Positions 1 to 9,894 of a stretch of 64,000 nucleotides of DNA are shown in pieces (position 1 is the first letter of the stretch; every line of letters begins with the position of its first letter). The notes beneath the pieces were generated by a model that ran no database searches, was not told the origin of the DNA, and was given only the letters and a program-made list of their open reading frames with translations. The stretch is taken from NCBI RefSeq assembly GCF_900497805.2, contig NW_020954570.1:9022586-9086585 (forward strand), written 5' to 3'. This stretch comes from Vombatus ursinus. Lineage: Eukaryota; Chordata; Mammalia; Diprotodontia; Vombatidae. Position numbers and translations under genes: made by a program.

Positions 1-61
1 TACAGAGGATAAATGACTTTGCTAAGGTCAGAAATAGGAATATTTGGAAGAGATAACCAGT

Positions 62-300
62 TCTGCTTTAGAAGCTTTGAGTTTGAGACGTTTATGGCAT
101 CTCTCGTTTTAAATGTCCAACTGCCAGTTGATGATAGAGGACTTGAGCTCAGGAGAGAGGTGACCAGTTATAGATCTGGGGGTTATCTGAAGAGATGATA
201 ATGAAATCTATGGATGCTAATATGTTCAGAGAGAAAGAGAGAGGACAGAGAAATGAGAAAAGCTCCTAAAAACGAGCATTGGGGTATGCCAACTGATAGG
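62..300 (-). mobile_element. L2-like LINE fragment
   Basis: Antisense to L2-like copies in the window: 'ttgagctcaggagagaggt', 'atagatctgggggttat', 'gataatgaaatctatgg' correspond to the reverse complement of L2 3' region sequence. Confidence 0.5.
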
Positions 301-708
301 GGAAATGATATGTTATGCTTCATGTTTCAATTGGTTCTAAATCTAATGCAATGGATCAAGTACATTTAATAAAAATATATTCAGATATCTCCAGGTAGAA
401 CCAGTTCTCAGTGTGTGGTTAAAAAGCAATTCAGTAAGATAAAAACAGATTAAAAACTGCAATTGGTAAGGTAGATTCCTGGATTCTCAGGAGCTCCCTA
501 CCAAAGTTCTAAAAAACACTTTCATATTCTTCTTGCCCAAAATGCTCATAGGTCCCAGTTCAGTCTGTAAAACATAGTTAATCTATAATTCTTTGGTCCT
601 TCACCACAGTTTTCTTGCTCACAATAGCCCTGGTTGGTGATGTTGAAGTTTAAGGGGTTAATTCACTGTCTCCCTGTTTCTTTGGTATCCTGGCACACAA
701 CAAGTCAT
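301..708. other. Unassigned ~400-nt segment splitting an L2-like copy
   Basis: The L2-like match stops near 300 and resumes near 709. I see no recognisable repeat or open frame between. Confidence 0.3.
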
Positions 709-1640
709 CAAATGAAGCTAAAAGGGAAAAACCAGGAGAGAATATTACCACAAAAATCCTGAGAGGAGAGAGTATCTAGGAGAAAAGGGTAATCAACAGT
801 GTCAAATGCAGTTGAAAGTCCAGAAGGACTGAGAAAAGATCATAATATTTGGCATTTAAGAAAGGATGGTAAAGTTTTATGTGGGTATTTTGTTTTGTTT
901 TGTTTTGCTTTTTTGGCTAAGCAGTGGGGTTAAATGACTTGCCCAGGGTCACATGGCTAGTAAGTGTCAAGTATCTGAGGTTGAATTTGAACTCAGATCC
1001 TCCCGACTCCAAGGCCAGAGCTCTATCCACTGTGCCACCTCGCTGCCCCTGGATAGTAATTTTGGAGAAAGCATTTTCATTGGAGTGATGAAGTCAGAAG
1101 CCATATTGAAAAGAAGGGGAGTGTATTGCAGTACATGGCAAGGAAATGGGGGACAAGTATAAGCAATGTTTTTTGTTTTTTGCTTTTTGAGATGAAGAGA
1201 AGGTAAGAAGGGGGAATGCAAGGAGGATAGCCTTCATTTTCTCAGTAAGGGTGAGAACTGAGATTGTGGAAGGTTATGAGGAGAGGTTTAGAATGGCCTC
1301 TATTGGGAGTGAGATAGGGAACCACTCAAACAGGAGTGAAAGGGTTACCTTATTGCAGAATGCCCAATTAAGATTAGATGCTATGAATCTTAGTGGATCT
1401 ACTATACCAGCTCTGTTCATCAACATGATATATGAGTTGCAGAGGTGAGTGATGGGAGTAATATAAGGTTCTGATTAGGCCAGGACAAAAGAGCCAGAGA
1501 TGTGATCATCAAGTACAGTATGGAGTTGAGCTAATTAGCTCTAGGTTTGAGAAGGGAGGAAGTGGAGAAGTCAAAGCAAGGGTACATAGCTTGAGAAAGT
1601 ACTGAGGGATAGAGGGATTAGATGTCCTAAAGAGGCAAAG
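709..1640 (-). mobile_element. L2-like LINE fragment, continued (contains a SINE)
   Basis: 'gagtatctaggagaaaagggtaatc', 'aacagtgtcaaatgcag' and, after the SINE, 'ggagtgatgaagtcagaagcc' run in the order of antisense L2-like repeats. Interrupted by the SINE at about 880-1050. Confidence 0.55.
880..1050 (-). mobile_element. tRNA-headed SINE
   Basis: Minus-strand SINE: T-rich tail, 'gacttgcccagggtcacatgg', and head 'ctatccactgtgccacctcg' then 'ctgcccc'. Imperfect flanking duplication 'ggatrgtaa' near 864 and 1051. Confidence 0.85.
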
Positions 1641-1689
1641 TGTAGGGAGAAATCAAACAAGATATGAGCTTACGTTTAGATAGAAGAAG

Positions 1690-1795
1690 AATAGTTAGAT
1701 TACATTTCTGTAGAGCTTTAAGGTTTACAGAGTACTTTGCAAATGTTCTCTCATTTTATCCCCACAACAGCTCTGGGAGTTAGGTGGTGTTAAAG
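1690..1795 (-). mobile_element. MIR/CORE-type SINE fragment
   Basis: Short piece with 'gagctttaaggtttacagag' and 'cccacaacagctctgggag', typical of the 3' half of MIR-like SINEs on the minus strand. Confidence 0.55.
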
Positions 1796-1879
1796 GGATT
1801 GGTAAATGTCCTGGGCAGTATCTAAAATCAATTCCTCCTTATTCCAGGTTTAACTTTCTAGCCACTTTGCCTTTATTTA

Positions 1880-2296
1880 GTTTGTTTATCTACTCCCCCT
1901 CTTCTTAAATCTTCGCTTCCGGTCAGTTGCCTAGTACTATTAGTGTTGCATGCAGAATAGTTTTTCATGTCTGCCTCATCTCTCTACTCTTACTGCCATC
2001 ACTTTAATTCAGATCTTAGTTACGTATCAATTGGTGTATTGTAATAGTTCCTCCTAACTGGTTTTGTCCCTGTCCTTTAATTCATTTCTAATACAGCTGG
2101 AAGATTAATTTTCTTAATTAGGTTTGACCTAATTCATAGGTCTATGTCAGTCCTTTGCTCAAAAATCCATGTTGATCTTAGGAAAACATATAAATTCCTT
2201 ATCCTGGCATTTAAGGCCTTTCACAGCCTGACTCCAGCCTTTCTTTCTAGCCTTATTTTATATGTGTATTACATATTCCAGTCAGACTGCCTACTA
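1880..2296 (+). mobile_element. L2-like LINE fragment
   Basis: Sense copy: 'cctcctaactggttttgtccc', 'acagctggaagattaattttc', 'aaggcctttcacagcctgactcc'. Interrupted by the possible pseudogene at 2297-2775 and continues at about 2875. Confidence 0.6.
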
Positions 2297-2775
2297 GGAT
2301 ATTTTTGGTGAAGAATGAGAATGAGCTGAAGTCTGAGGGAGGTGGCTATAGGGGGAACAAATTGACTGAGACTGAAAATGTACAAAGTGGTTGCAGCTAC
2401 TTTGGGAGACCAAGGTGGTGGCTATGATGAAGTCCAAGGAGGTTCCCATTACGACAAAATGGGAGGCAGAAATTATTACAGAAAAGATGAGCGTAATTGA
2501 CCACATTGAAGACCATTTTGAATGTTCCTTTGCCTCTGACCTTCTAGATAGTGAAGTTGACAAAATTTTGCCTATTGCTTTCCTCTTCTCTGGTAATGGA
2601 ATTAAGTGACATTTAGATTTTTAATTTTGTGGGAGCAGCTTTTCTTTTAGAAATATACATTGAAATTATTCCTTTTAATTTCTAACCTTTTTCCCATCCT
2701 TGACTAGACTGAGTTTTCAGTATGTTGTAAAATATTGCTAAAATAATTTTTTTTAAAATAATGAAATAAAGACTA
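2297..2775 (+). pseudogene. Possible processed pseudogene with a TAF15-like C-terminus
   Basis: A frame reads GDQGGGYDEVQGGSHYDKMG then GRNYYRKDERN and stop (about 2407-2494). It resembles the Gly/Tyr/Asp-rich RGG tail of the FET family, whose member TAF15 ends KMGGRNDYRNDQRNRPY. About 280 nt of 3'-UTR-like sequence follows, ending with AATAAA at 2765. It sits inside an L2-like LINE that continues on both sides. There is no clear oligo-A tail or duplication and only a short stretch is alignable, so the assignment is tentative. Confidence 0.4.
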
Positions 2776-2782
2776 CTTTTTG

Positions 2783-2854
2783 TTGGGAAGGAGGAGAGAA
2801 TTACTTAATTGCTTCTGGTTGGGGAGGAGGAGAGAACTACTCTGCTGCTTCTGC
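2783..2854. repeat. 36-bp tandem duplication (two units)
   Basis: Two adjacent 36-nt units, each with 'gaggaggagagaa', at 2783-2818 and 2819-2854, differing at about seven positions. Confidence 0.75.
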
Positions 2855-2874
2855 TAATTTTCTGTTTGCTTACC

Positions 2875-3345
2875 CAAACCCAAAATGCACTCATTCCTCC
2901 TTTTGACTTGCTGAAATCATCTTTTAATTCCCAGTGTTGCTGCTACTTCTTCCATGAAGCCTTATTTAATCACTGCAACTAAAAATCATCTGGCCTTTAA
3001 ATTTTCTTACTGCATTTTTCTTAAGTCTCCTTTGTCCAACACATACTCCCTTTAAATAATTTTTTTAACCCCCATCCTTTTTTTTTTTTTTTTTGGAATA
3101 TGAAGTCCTTAAGGGACAAACTGTTACCTGTGAAAACCCAGTGCCTAGGGGAAGCTAGATGGCACAGTGGATAGAGCACCAACCATGGAGTCAGGAGGAC
3201 CTGAGTTCAAATCTGGCCTCAGCCACTTGACATGTACTAACTGTGTGACCTTGGGCAAGTCACTTAACCCTATTGCCTACAAAAAAGAACAGAAAAGAAA
3301 ATCCAGGGCCTAGCCAAGTCCCTTGAACTCAGTAGATCATAGTTT
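2875..3345 (+). mobile_element. L2-like LINE 3' end, split by a SINE
   Basis: 'ttcttccatgaagccttatt' and 'aagtccttaagggacaaactg' then 'cagtgcctag' match the L2 3' end. The SINE at 3149-3302 interrupts it. Confidence 0.6.
3149..3302 (+). mobile_element. tRNA-headed SINE
   Basis: Head 'aagctagatggcacagtgga', body 'tcaggaggacctgagttcaa', 'gggcaagtcacttaaccc' and an A-rich tail. Flanked by the 11-bp duplication 'ccagkgcctag' (3138-3148 and 3303-3313, one mismatch). Confidence 0.9.
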
Positions 3346-3689
3346 TTATGCTTCATGAGTATTCTTCGGTTGCATTGTTGTTAAATCTGTTTAGTCATTT
3401 ATATAGAGTGAGTTGGACATGCATGGGAATGTGGGCTCTCTGTATCTGCGTATCTTTAAGGGTAAGAATGGATAGAAGATTTCCAAGTAATTTAGAATAA
3501 ATCATCAAAATCACATTAAACCATTTTCCCTTCACTCTCATAGCTATTTTTAGGTAGGCTGGGTGCATTCTCACACATTGTTGCTACTAACTGGTGATTG
3601 TTTCTGCCTGGTAACATATGAAATAAAGAGAACAGTAAGTGGCAATAGAAGTATTTCCTGCATCAATGAAGTGTTCCCTAGAGGTTTTA

Positions 3690-3940
3690 TTTTTCCAACC
3701 ATGTGCATAAGCAATGGAGATATAAAGGCAAAGAAAAGACAGTCCCTGTTCTTAAGTAACTTATATGCTACTGAAGGGCAAAAGGTATATATTGATAAAT
3801 AATTTGGGGTAGGAGAAAGCATTAACGAGCAGAGGAATGTGAGAACCAAACAAAGCTTTACATATGAGATGGTATCTGTGTTGATCTTTGAAAGAAGACA
3901 AGGAATCTGAGGGCTGGAGGTGAAGAGGAAAATGAGTTCT
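3690..3940 (-). mobile_element. L2-like LINE fragment
   Basis: 'gacagtccctgttcttaag' then 'gatctttgaaagaagacaagg', antisense L2-like order. Confidence 0.4.
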
Positions 3941-3949
3941 CCAGAGAAC

Positions 3950-5503
3950 TTCTGGTCCTGATGGCTGCCTGAATGAAAGCTGACTGCCTAGCTTCCACAT
4001 ACCTACTTCAGCAAACCTGAAATTCATACTAGATTGAAGAATGAAAAACTCAGTGAAGAAGAAAAGAAACAACTTAATCCACCCAAAAGCTCCTCAAATA
4101 GTCACCCAGAGGCCCATGTAGGAAAGGGACCTTCCAGAAAAGCCAGTGCCAGACCAGGCCCTGAAACCAGGAACCTAATGCGACCAGAGATCTGGATGGC
4201 CTGCAAGTCTCTGTCAAAAGCAGAAAGAAGGAAGGCCTTACCTGAGAGCCCCAGGGTAGTTAGAAGAACTCCATTGTGGTTAGCCTTAGATCGGTTTAGA
4301 AGCCCCCAGGAACAGAAGTAACCAGTGGATTGCAGCAGTGCTCAGACCAGGAAAGACCCAGGGGCTCTTGAGTTCATCAGTCCTAAGACATAGAGGATCC
4401 TGAAAATCCAGCACAGTGAACCTTAAAGATCTAGGGGAACCATGGTAGAAGCAGGGTCAATCACCTCACCCAAAATTAAATTTTAAATCAACAACTGAAG
4501 CTAGAGAGATGAATAAATGAAAGACAGTGACTATTGGTATGAATAAAAAAATTATTGTAGGTCTAGAAAAGCTTCAAAATCCAAACTAGAAGAAGAGTGT
4601 AACTCCATAAGAACTGTGACTTAGAAGGGGGAAAATGGATTTTCCATAAAGGATAAATGAATATGTAAATGAAATGGTGTCAAAAAAATGAAATAAAAGT
4701 TCAGGAGGAAAGCAATGGAAAGAGAATAAATTTATAAGAAAAAGTGGTAAGTCTTACTCAGATAATGGACTTCTTAAAAATTAAAATGGTCCAGAAAGAA
4801 ATAATTGAGTCCATGAGAAAGCTAGAAATATTAGGGAAAAAATGAAAATATTGAAAAATATGAGAAATTATAAGCTAATATATTTAAAAAAAAAAAGGAA
4901 AAGATGTCAGAGTTAATTTAAGAATCACTGCAGTCCCTGAAAAAACATGAAAATAATGCCTAGATACTATTTTTCAACAAATCATAAATGAAAACTGCTT
5001 AAATCTGTTAGAACAGAGGACAAAGTGAACATCGAAAGGATCCCCTGATCATCTGCTGAATGAAAATGAAAAGTCCCAGGAACATCATAGATAAAATCAA
5101 GAGCTTCCAAATCAAAAGAAAAAATAGTCTCCAAGCATCCAGGAAAGAGGAGTTAAAGTACTAAGGGATTATAGTCACGTTGGGTCTGGGAACTTTTATG
5201 TGAGACATCATGGAATATATTCTAATATACAAGTGAAAGAGACTTAGAAAAAATAATTTAAACCTGCGACACTGAATTTAATCCTACAGGGAGAAAAATG
5301 GATCTTTAATGGAATTGAGAATGTTCAGGCATTTTTGATGTAAAGGTCAAAGCAGAGTAGCAACTTGGAAATATAGAAATAAGGAATTAGAAAAACTTAA
5401 AGAAGTATATTCCCCACAGGAAGGGACTGTATGATGATATAGTGCTAAGACTTTTAATAGCGAGAAGAAACAAATGTCCCTTTAGAAGCTTAATGTCTTT
5501 TAA
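3950..5503 (+). mobile_element. Degenerate ORF1-only L1 (HAL1-like), 5' portion
   Basis: This segment has an L1-like 5' region ('gatggctgcctgaatgaaagc') and a decayed ORF1. It then runs to 'atgatgatatagtgctaa', which is also found at 53692 in the copy at 52435-54480. No ORF2 lies between ORF1 and the 3' region. The element is split at 5504 by an internally deleted L1 and continues at 6654. Confidence 0.6.
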
Positions 5504-6638
5504 CATTCATTTTTTAAAATTTTGAGTTCCAGATTCTTTCCCTTCCTCTGTCCCACCCATTGAGAAGGCAAGCAATATGATATCAAATATACATATGAAG
5601 TCATGCAAAACATTTCTATGTAAGGCATGTTGCCCCTTCTCTCTCCCCCAAGAAAAAGAAAGAAAAGAAAACTGAAGAGAAAAAATATATACTTCAATCT
5701 GCACTCAGAGTCGATCAGTTCTTTCTGGTGGTCTATAATGTTTTTGATAATGAGTCCTTTGTAATTGTCTTGGATCATTGTATTGATCAGAATAGCTATG
5801 CCTTTCACAGTTGATCACTGTTATAATATTGCTCTTATTGTGTGCAATGATCTCATGGTTCAGCTCGCTTCGCTTTGCGTCAGTTCATATCAGTCTTCCC
5901 TGTCACCATAGCAGGTCAGGTTCTTTTTTTGTTGTTGTTTGCTCATTTTTCCAGCCTGTTGCTTGATTTTGATCTTTATGTTAAAGTTAGGTTCTGCTTT
6001 TCTGGGAGTGGGGGTGGGATTCCCAAACTATAGATTTTTTCATGTAGTTCTCTTTATACATAGTTCTGGGTGTCTCTAAAATTTCAGTGCTTCCAAGGTT
6101 GTATGAGCCTGGGAGAGTTGTGTTTACTGCTCTTCTCCTCTGGTCTTCACCCAGGAAAGGCCCTACTGCTTTGTAGCTGCAAGTGCTAAGCATTCCTCTT
6201 TCTTTGAACCAGGGCACCTCCTCTCTTGTGACCAAAAGGTCTACTTTCTTCCTTGAAACTGTGATCCAGAACTGGATATGAGCAGTGGAGATGCACAAAA
6301 TAACTCCCAGTCCTGTGTCCAGTGCTAGCAGAGGGGTCCCCTGTAATATCTTTCTGACCAGTTTTCCAATCTCCTTACCATCTCTGGGCTGAGAGTTACT
6401 GACATTGCTGCTGCATACACACCAGACCAACCCCCATCCCAATGTCACAGATTTCTCCTTCTGACCTCTTAAATTGTCTTGGGCTTGAAAAATATCTCAC
6501 TTTAATCCTTTTTTTTTTTTTTTGGCTGTGCCACTCTCGCATTCTATTTGAGGTATTACTTTAAAGTTTTATGGAAGGAATGTTGGGACAGCTTGGCTGT
6601 TGTGCCACCTCTATTCTACTATCATGGCTCCACCTTAC
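5504..6638 (-). mobile_element. Internally deleted L1: 5' UTR plus ORF1 start joined to the 3' end
   Basis: Read on the minus strand it starts at 6638 with an L1 5' UTR ('ggtggagccatgatagtag'). It reaches an ORF1 start reading MSKQQQKKNL (about 5955), then within about 50 nt passes directly into the L1 3' end ('gatccaagacaattacaaag', 'ctctgagtgcagattgaag'). Nearly all of ORF1 and ORF2 is absent. Near-identical 15-bp duplications 'cttaatgtctkttaa' (5489-5503 and 6639-6653, one mismatch) flank it, so it inserted in this deleted form. It lies inside an ORF1-only L1. Confidence 0.7.
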
Positions 6639-6653
6639 CTTAATGTCTGTTAA

Positions 6654-7430
6654 GCATATTTAAGGAGTTAAAAAAAAAACAGAGGTCCTGAGGGTGGATC
6701 AGTTATGTTCTGAGAGTTTAAAGAGGTGAAAGAGAAGAGAGAGGAAAACAGAAACTGGTATAGAAATAAGAACTGAAACTTATGAGAAGAGTAAATAAAC
6801 TTGGGGAAGGAGCAGGAGAAATGGCATAAGGTTATCCTCACTTACCTAAAATAAACTAAAGGAGATTAAAAGCACATAGACACAAACAGTTTGATGTAAA
6901 AATAATCTCATCCTCAACAGGGAAATAAGTGGGGAAAGGGAGGAAGATTAGAAGAGAACATAAAACCAGGGAGGAAATTGTTGCAAAGTAAAAGAAAATT
7001 CCTAATTCTGAAGCAGAGATTGAAAGGAAAAAAGAAGGGGCCAATCAATTGGGAAATGGCTGAATAAATTTAATGGTATATGAATGCAGTAAAATACTGT
7101 TTTGTAAGATACTGTGAACAGTTTCATAGGAAATCAACAAGCCCTATTCAAATTTACATAGAGTGAAATAAGCAGAACTAGGTGAAAAATGTATGGAAGG
7201 ACTGCAACATTTAGAAGAAAATCAACTTTGAAAGACTTTAAAACTCTGGTCAGGGTAATGACTCTAGCATGTTTCTGTAGGATTTCTGATGAGGTGTGTT
7301 AGCTACCTCCTGACAAAGAGGTAATGGACACCAGATGCAGAAAGAGACATACATGTTTGGACAGAGTGTGGTTTTAATTTTGTTTGGCTATATTTCCTTG
7401 TAACGAGTTTTTTTTTTTCTTCCTCCTGCC
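6654..7430 (+). mobile_element. Degenerate ORF1-only L1 (HAL1-like), 3' portion
   Basis: Resumes the element split at 5504 with 'aacagaggtcctgagggtgg', homologous to 53787 in the other copy. It ends with an L1-type 3' end ('aattgggaaatggctgaa' ... 'agtgaaataagcagaacta'). Confidence 0.6.
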
Positions 7431-7621
7431 CTCTTGGTTTTTAATGGGAGATAAGGATAAGGGAACATGGAGGGAATTATGTTTTTTTAAATTAGGCCAT
7501 TGAAGTGTTTTGTTTTTTTTTAAATGCATAGAATAGTTGAAGTTTAGAAAAAAGCTCAGCCCAGGATCGTTTTGAAAGTAATGTGTAATTTATAACTTAC
7601 TATTTTTCTTAAAGCATTATT

Positions 7622-7783
7622 TTATTTTATTTTATTTTTTATTTTTTTGGCAATTGGGGTTAAGCGACTTGCCCAGGGTCACACAGTTAGTAAGTGTCAA
7701 GTGTTTGGTCTGAGGCCGCATTTGAACTCAGGTTCTCCTGACTTCAGGGCTGATGCTTTATCCACCGCGCCACCTACCTGCCC
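7622..7783 (-). mobile_element. tRNA-headed SINE
   Basis: Minus-strand SINE with TTTTA tail, 'ggggttaagcgacttgccc' and head 'ccaccgcgccacctacctgc'. Duplication 'cttaaagcaktatt' at 7608-7621 and 7784-7797 (one mismatch). Confidence 0.9.
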
Positions 7784-7797
7784 CTTAAAGCAGTATT

Positions 7798-8389
7798 GTT
7801 CACAAGAACAAATCCCAAAATCTGAAATAGTTTTAGAAAGAAATTTATTAGGTCATTACTAGAGAGAGCTGGAGAGAAGGGGTGGCTCCTTCCCTAAATG
7901 TTTGGTTACATTCTATAGAGTTCAGATAAGGCCATAATGATATTTGCGTAATTGGCTTCATGTAGGCAATAGGTAGTCTCCAAGAAAAAAGCAGTTTGAG
8001 ATGTATATCAACAGGTAAATCAGTGTAATTTGAGGAACCCAAGATATAAGCTTTGGGGGGGCGGCAAAACAAGTACTTGGTGGCATCTAAGCATTCCTTA
8101 TAACCACCTGACTTCCCTGTAGCGTCTCTGAGGTCAGTGTCTGACCTCTACTATAAGCTTTTTGATTAAACAATTTTCTAACCACATAAACCTAAGTTCA
8201 GACAATATTAATAAGTGATAAATAATAACCCACAACATTGTGACATGGAGTTTCACAATTTCATACACAATCCTCTTTTTTGTGTTCTGCATATTTGGAA
8301 ATGCTCACTTTTTTTTTGTATGTAAAGAATTTTTTAAAAAAATTAGGAAGAATGAATTCTTAAAAAAGGGAACCACTAATGTTAAGTTT
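7798..8389. other. Unassigned upstream sequence
   Basis: I see no open frame, exon or repeat I can name here. It may be an old dispersed repeat. Confidence 0.3.
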
Positions 8390-8935
8390 TGAGAAAAGTC
8401 AGTAGTACAGAGTGTTAGGAAGTAATATGAAATAACAATAGAAAAGTAAATGAAAGTTACATGGTAAATGGCTCAAAAATTCTGACATGAAGATTTTATT
8501 CTAGAGACTTTAGGAAGTTGCTTAAGAGTTCTGAGCAAGGGTGTGAAATGGGGTCAGGCCCTTTTCTTAACAAGAGATTCTTTTCTGTCTCTCTCTGTCT
8601 CTCTCTTTCTCTCCCTCCTTTCCTCCTTCCCTCCCTCACCCCTCACCCCCCCTTCTCCCACCTTTCATTCTCTCCTCCTTCCATCCTTTCTCTCTGCTCC
8701 CCACCCTGCCCTGGTCCCCCATGTTTTAGAACTGGTGAGTTTTGAATGAGACTTCTCCATATAAATTTATAGCAACCAGATGGCAAATCAAAGGTAGAGC
8801 ACAGGAGAGAAATTTTATCTGGATATATAGATTTGGGTGTTATTTTGTAGAGGTGATAATTAAATCTATTGTAGTGGATGAAATCACCAGGGGAGAAAAA
8901 TATATAAAGAAAAGACTTAAATCAGCAGGAATCCC
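8390..8935 (-). mobile_element. L2-like LINE fragment with a CT-rich insertion
   Basis: 'gattttattctagagactttag' and 'gtgaaatggggtcaggccc' lie left of the CT-rich tract, and 'gatatatagatttgggtgttat' with 'gatgaaatcaccaggggag' lie right of it. All are in antisense L2-like order. Confidence 0.45.
8583..8722. repeat. CT-rich low-complexity tract
   Basis: About 140 nt almost entirely pyrimidine on the + strand. It explains the overlapping Ser/Pro/Leu-rich frames here, which are not genes. Confidence 0.9.
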
Positions 8936-9000
8936 ATGTGTCATCAAGTTACTGTATTGAAGAATTAATTTGCTATCATTGAGATTTTTTTCTAATGAAG

Positions 9001-9202
9001 TCATAGAATCATAGAATTATAAAATTTAGAGCTGAAGGGGATTTGTAGAGTTTAATTTAACCCCTTCATTTATGTAGGTAGGCAAATTATGGTCTATAGA
9101 GATAAAATGATTTGCTCAAGGAAACATAAGTCATTAATCCCAAGACAGGATTTGAAACTAGATCCTCTAATTCTAAATCCAGTGCTTTCCATTATACTTC
9201 AG
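9001..9202. mobile_element. MIR/CORE-type SINE next to the first exon
   Basis: 'catagaatcatagaattataaaattt', 'agctgaaggggatttgtagag' and 'aatccagtgctttccatta'. It ends 84 nt before the exon at 9287. Confidence 0.6.
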
Positions 9203-9286
9203 TGTTTTATTTTACAAATCTTTATAAAATGCAAATATATTATCTATTTCATAATGTGTTTTATGTTGATATTTTTGTACTATTAG

Positions 9287-9472
9287 GGCTGCTGAGATTC
9301 TTTATTCTTTTGCACGAATACAAGCTCAGAAATATAAGAAGACAAGTTTGTTCCCTTCGTCATCATATTATCAATTACTGACAGAAGCCAGAAGGAATCT
9401 TGGACTTTTTCAACATCATGATGCCATTACAGGAACTGCTAAAGATTGGGTGGTTGTGGATTACGGCACTAG
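9287..9472 (+). CDS. MAN2A1: Mannosidase II exon with the QHHDAITGT active-site motif
   Basis: The exon has 186 nt. The acceptor is 'tattag' and the donor 'gtaatg'. It begins with the last base of a split Arg codon, reads AAEILY..., and ends with two bases of another Arg codon. The block [15 protein letters not shown] followed by [15 protein letters not shown] matches human MAN2A1 residue for residue. By family knowledge the second His of QHHD is the fourth zinc ligand (human His569, Drosophila His471) and the next Asp contacts substrate. About 48 of 61 residues match human MAN2A1, with one extra residue in the variable loop before the SSS/Y segment. The preceding exon (GYFTSRPFYK region) was not found upstream in the window. 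Confidence 0.95.
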
Positions 9473-9503
9473 GTAATGTAGTTTTTAAAGGTTATTTTTT
9501 TCC

Positions 9504-9531
9504 TATATATATATATATATATATATATATG
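9504..9531. repeat. (TA)n microsatellite
   Basis: A TA run just downstream of the 5' splice site at 9473. Confidence 0.95.
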
Positions 9532-9894
9532 TTAATTTCAATTTTTTATTTCTGTGTTTTAGTTTTAATACAGTTTCCTATACATGTTAAGTTGCGTTGA
9601 TCATACTGCCCCAAATGGTATTTCTTGTTTTTTGTTTTTTTTGCAAAACCCTTGGCAATGTGCAAAGCCTTTCTTATGAAACATAGTGAAAGTGTTGATA
9701 TAAACCATTTTTAAATGTAATGTTTTGCCAGAAACTGTTTTGTTATAAAAACAGGTCATATATAGCAATGATGCTATTGCAGAGGAGGGGGAAGTAGTTT
9801 CTAACTGAGGACTTAATCATCAAATAAATAATCTGTAAATAATGTATTATAAAAGCAGATATTGAGGGAAGTGCCTATTTTGGTCAGCTAGTGG

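Noticed and set aside
5987-6448. 153-codon minus-strand frame as a gene
   Set aside because: It lies in the 5' UTR of the internally deleted L1 and has no family resemblance as a protein.
7798-8389. Possible LTR-type fossil
   Set aside because: No terminal repeat pair, primer site or coding remnant could be supported, so it is left unassigned.
8518-8749. Overlapping Ser/Pro/Leu-rich frames
   Set aside because: They are translations of a CT-rich low-complexity tract.
1-9286. Upstream exons of the mannosidase gene (GYFTSRPFYK and earlier)
   Set aside because: Looked for by eye in all frames; no matching codons with splice sites were seen.
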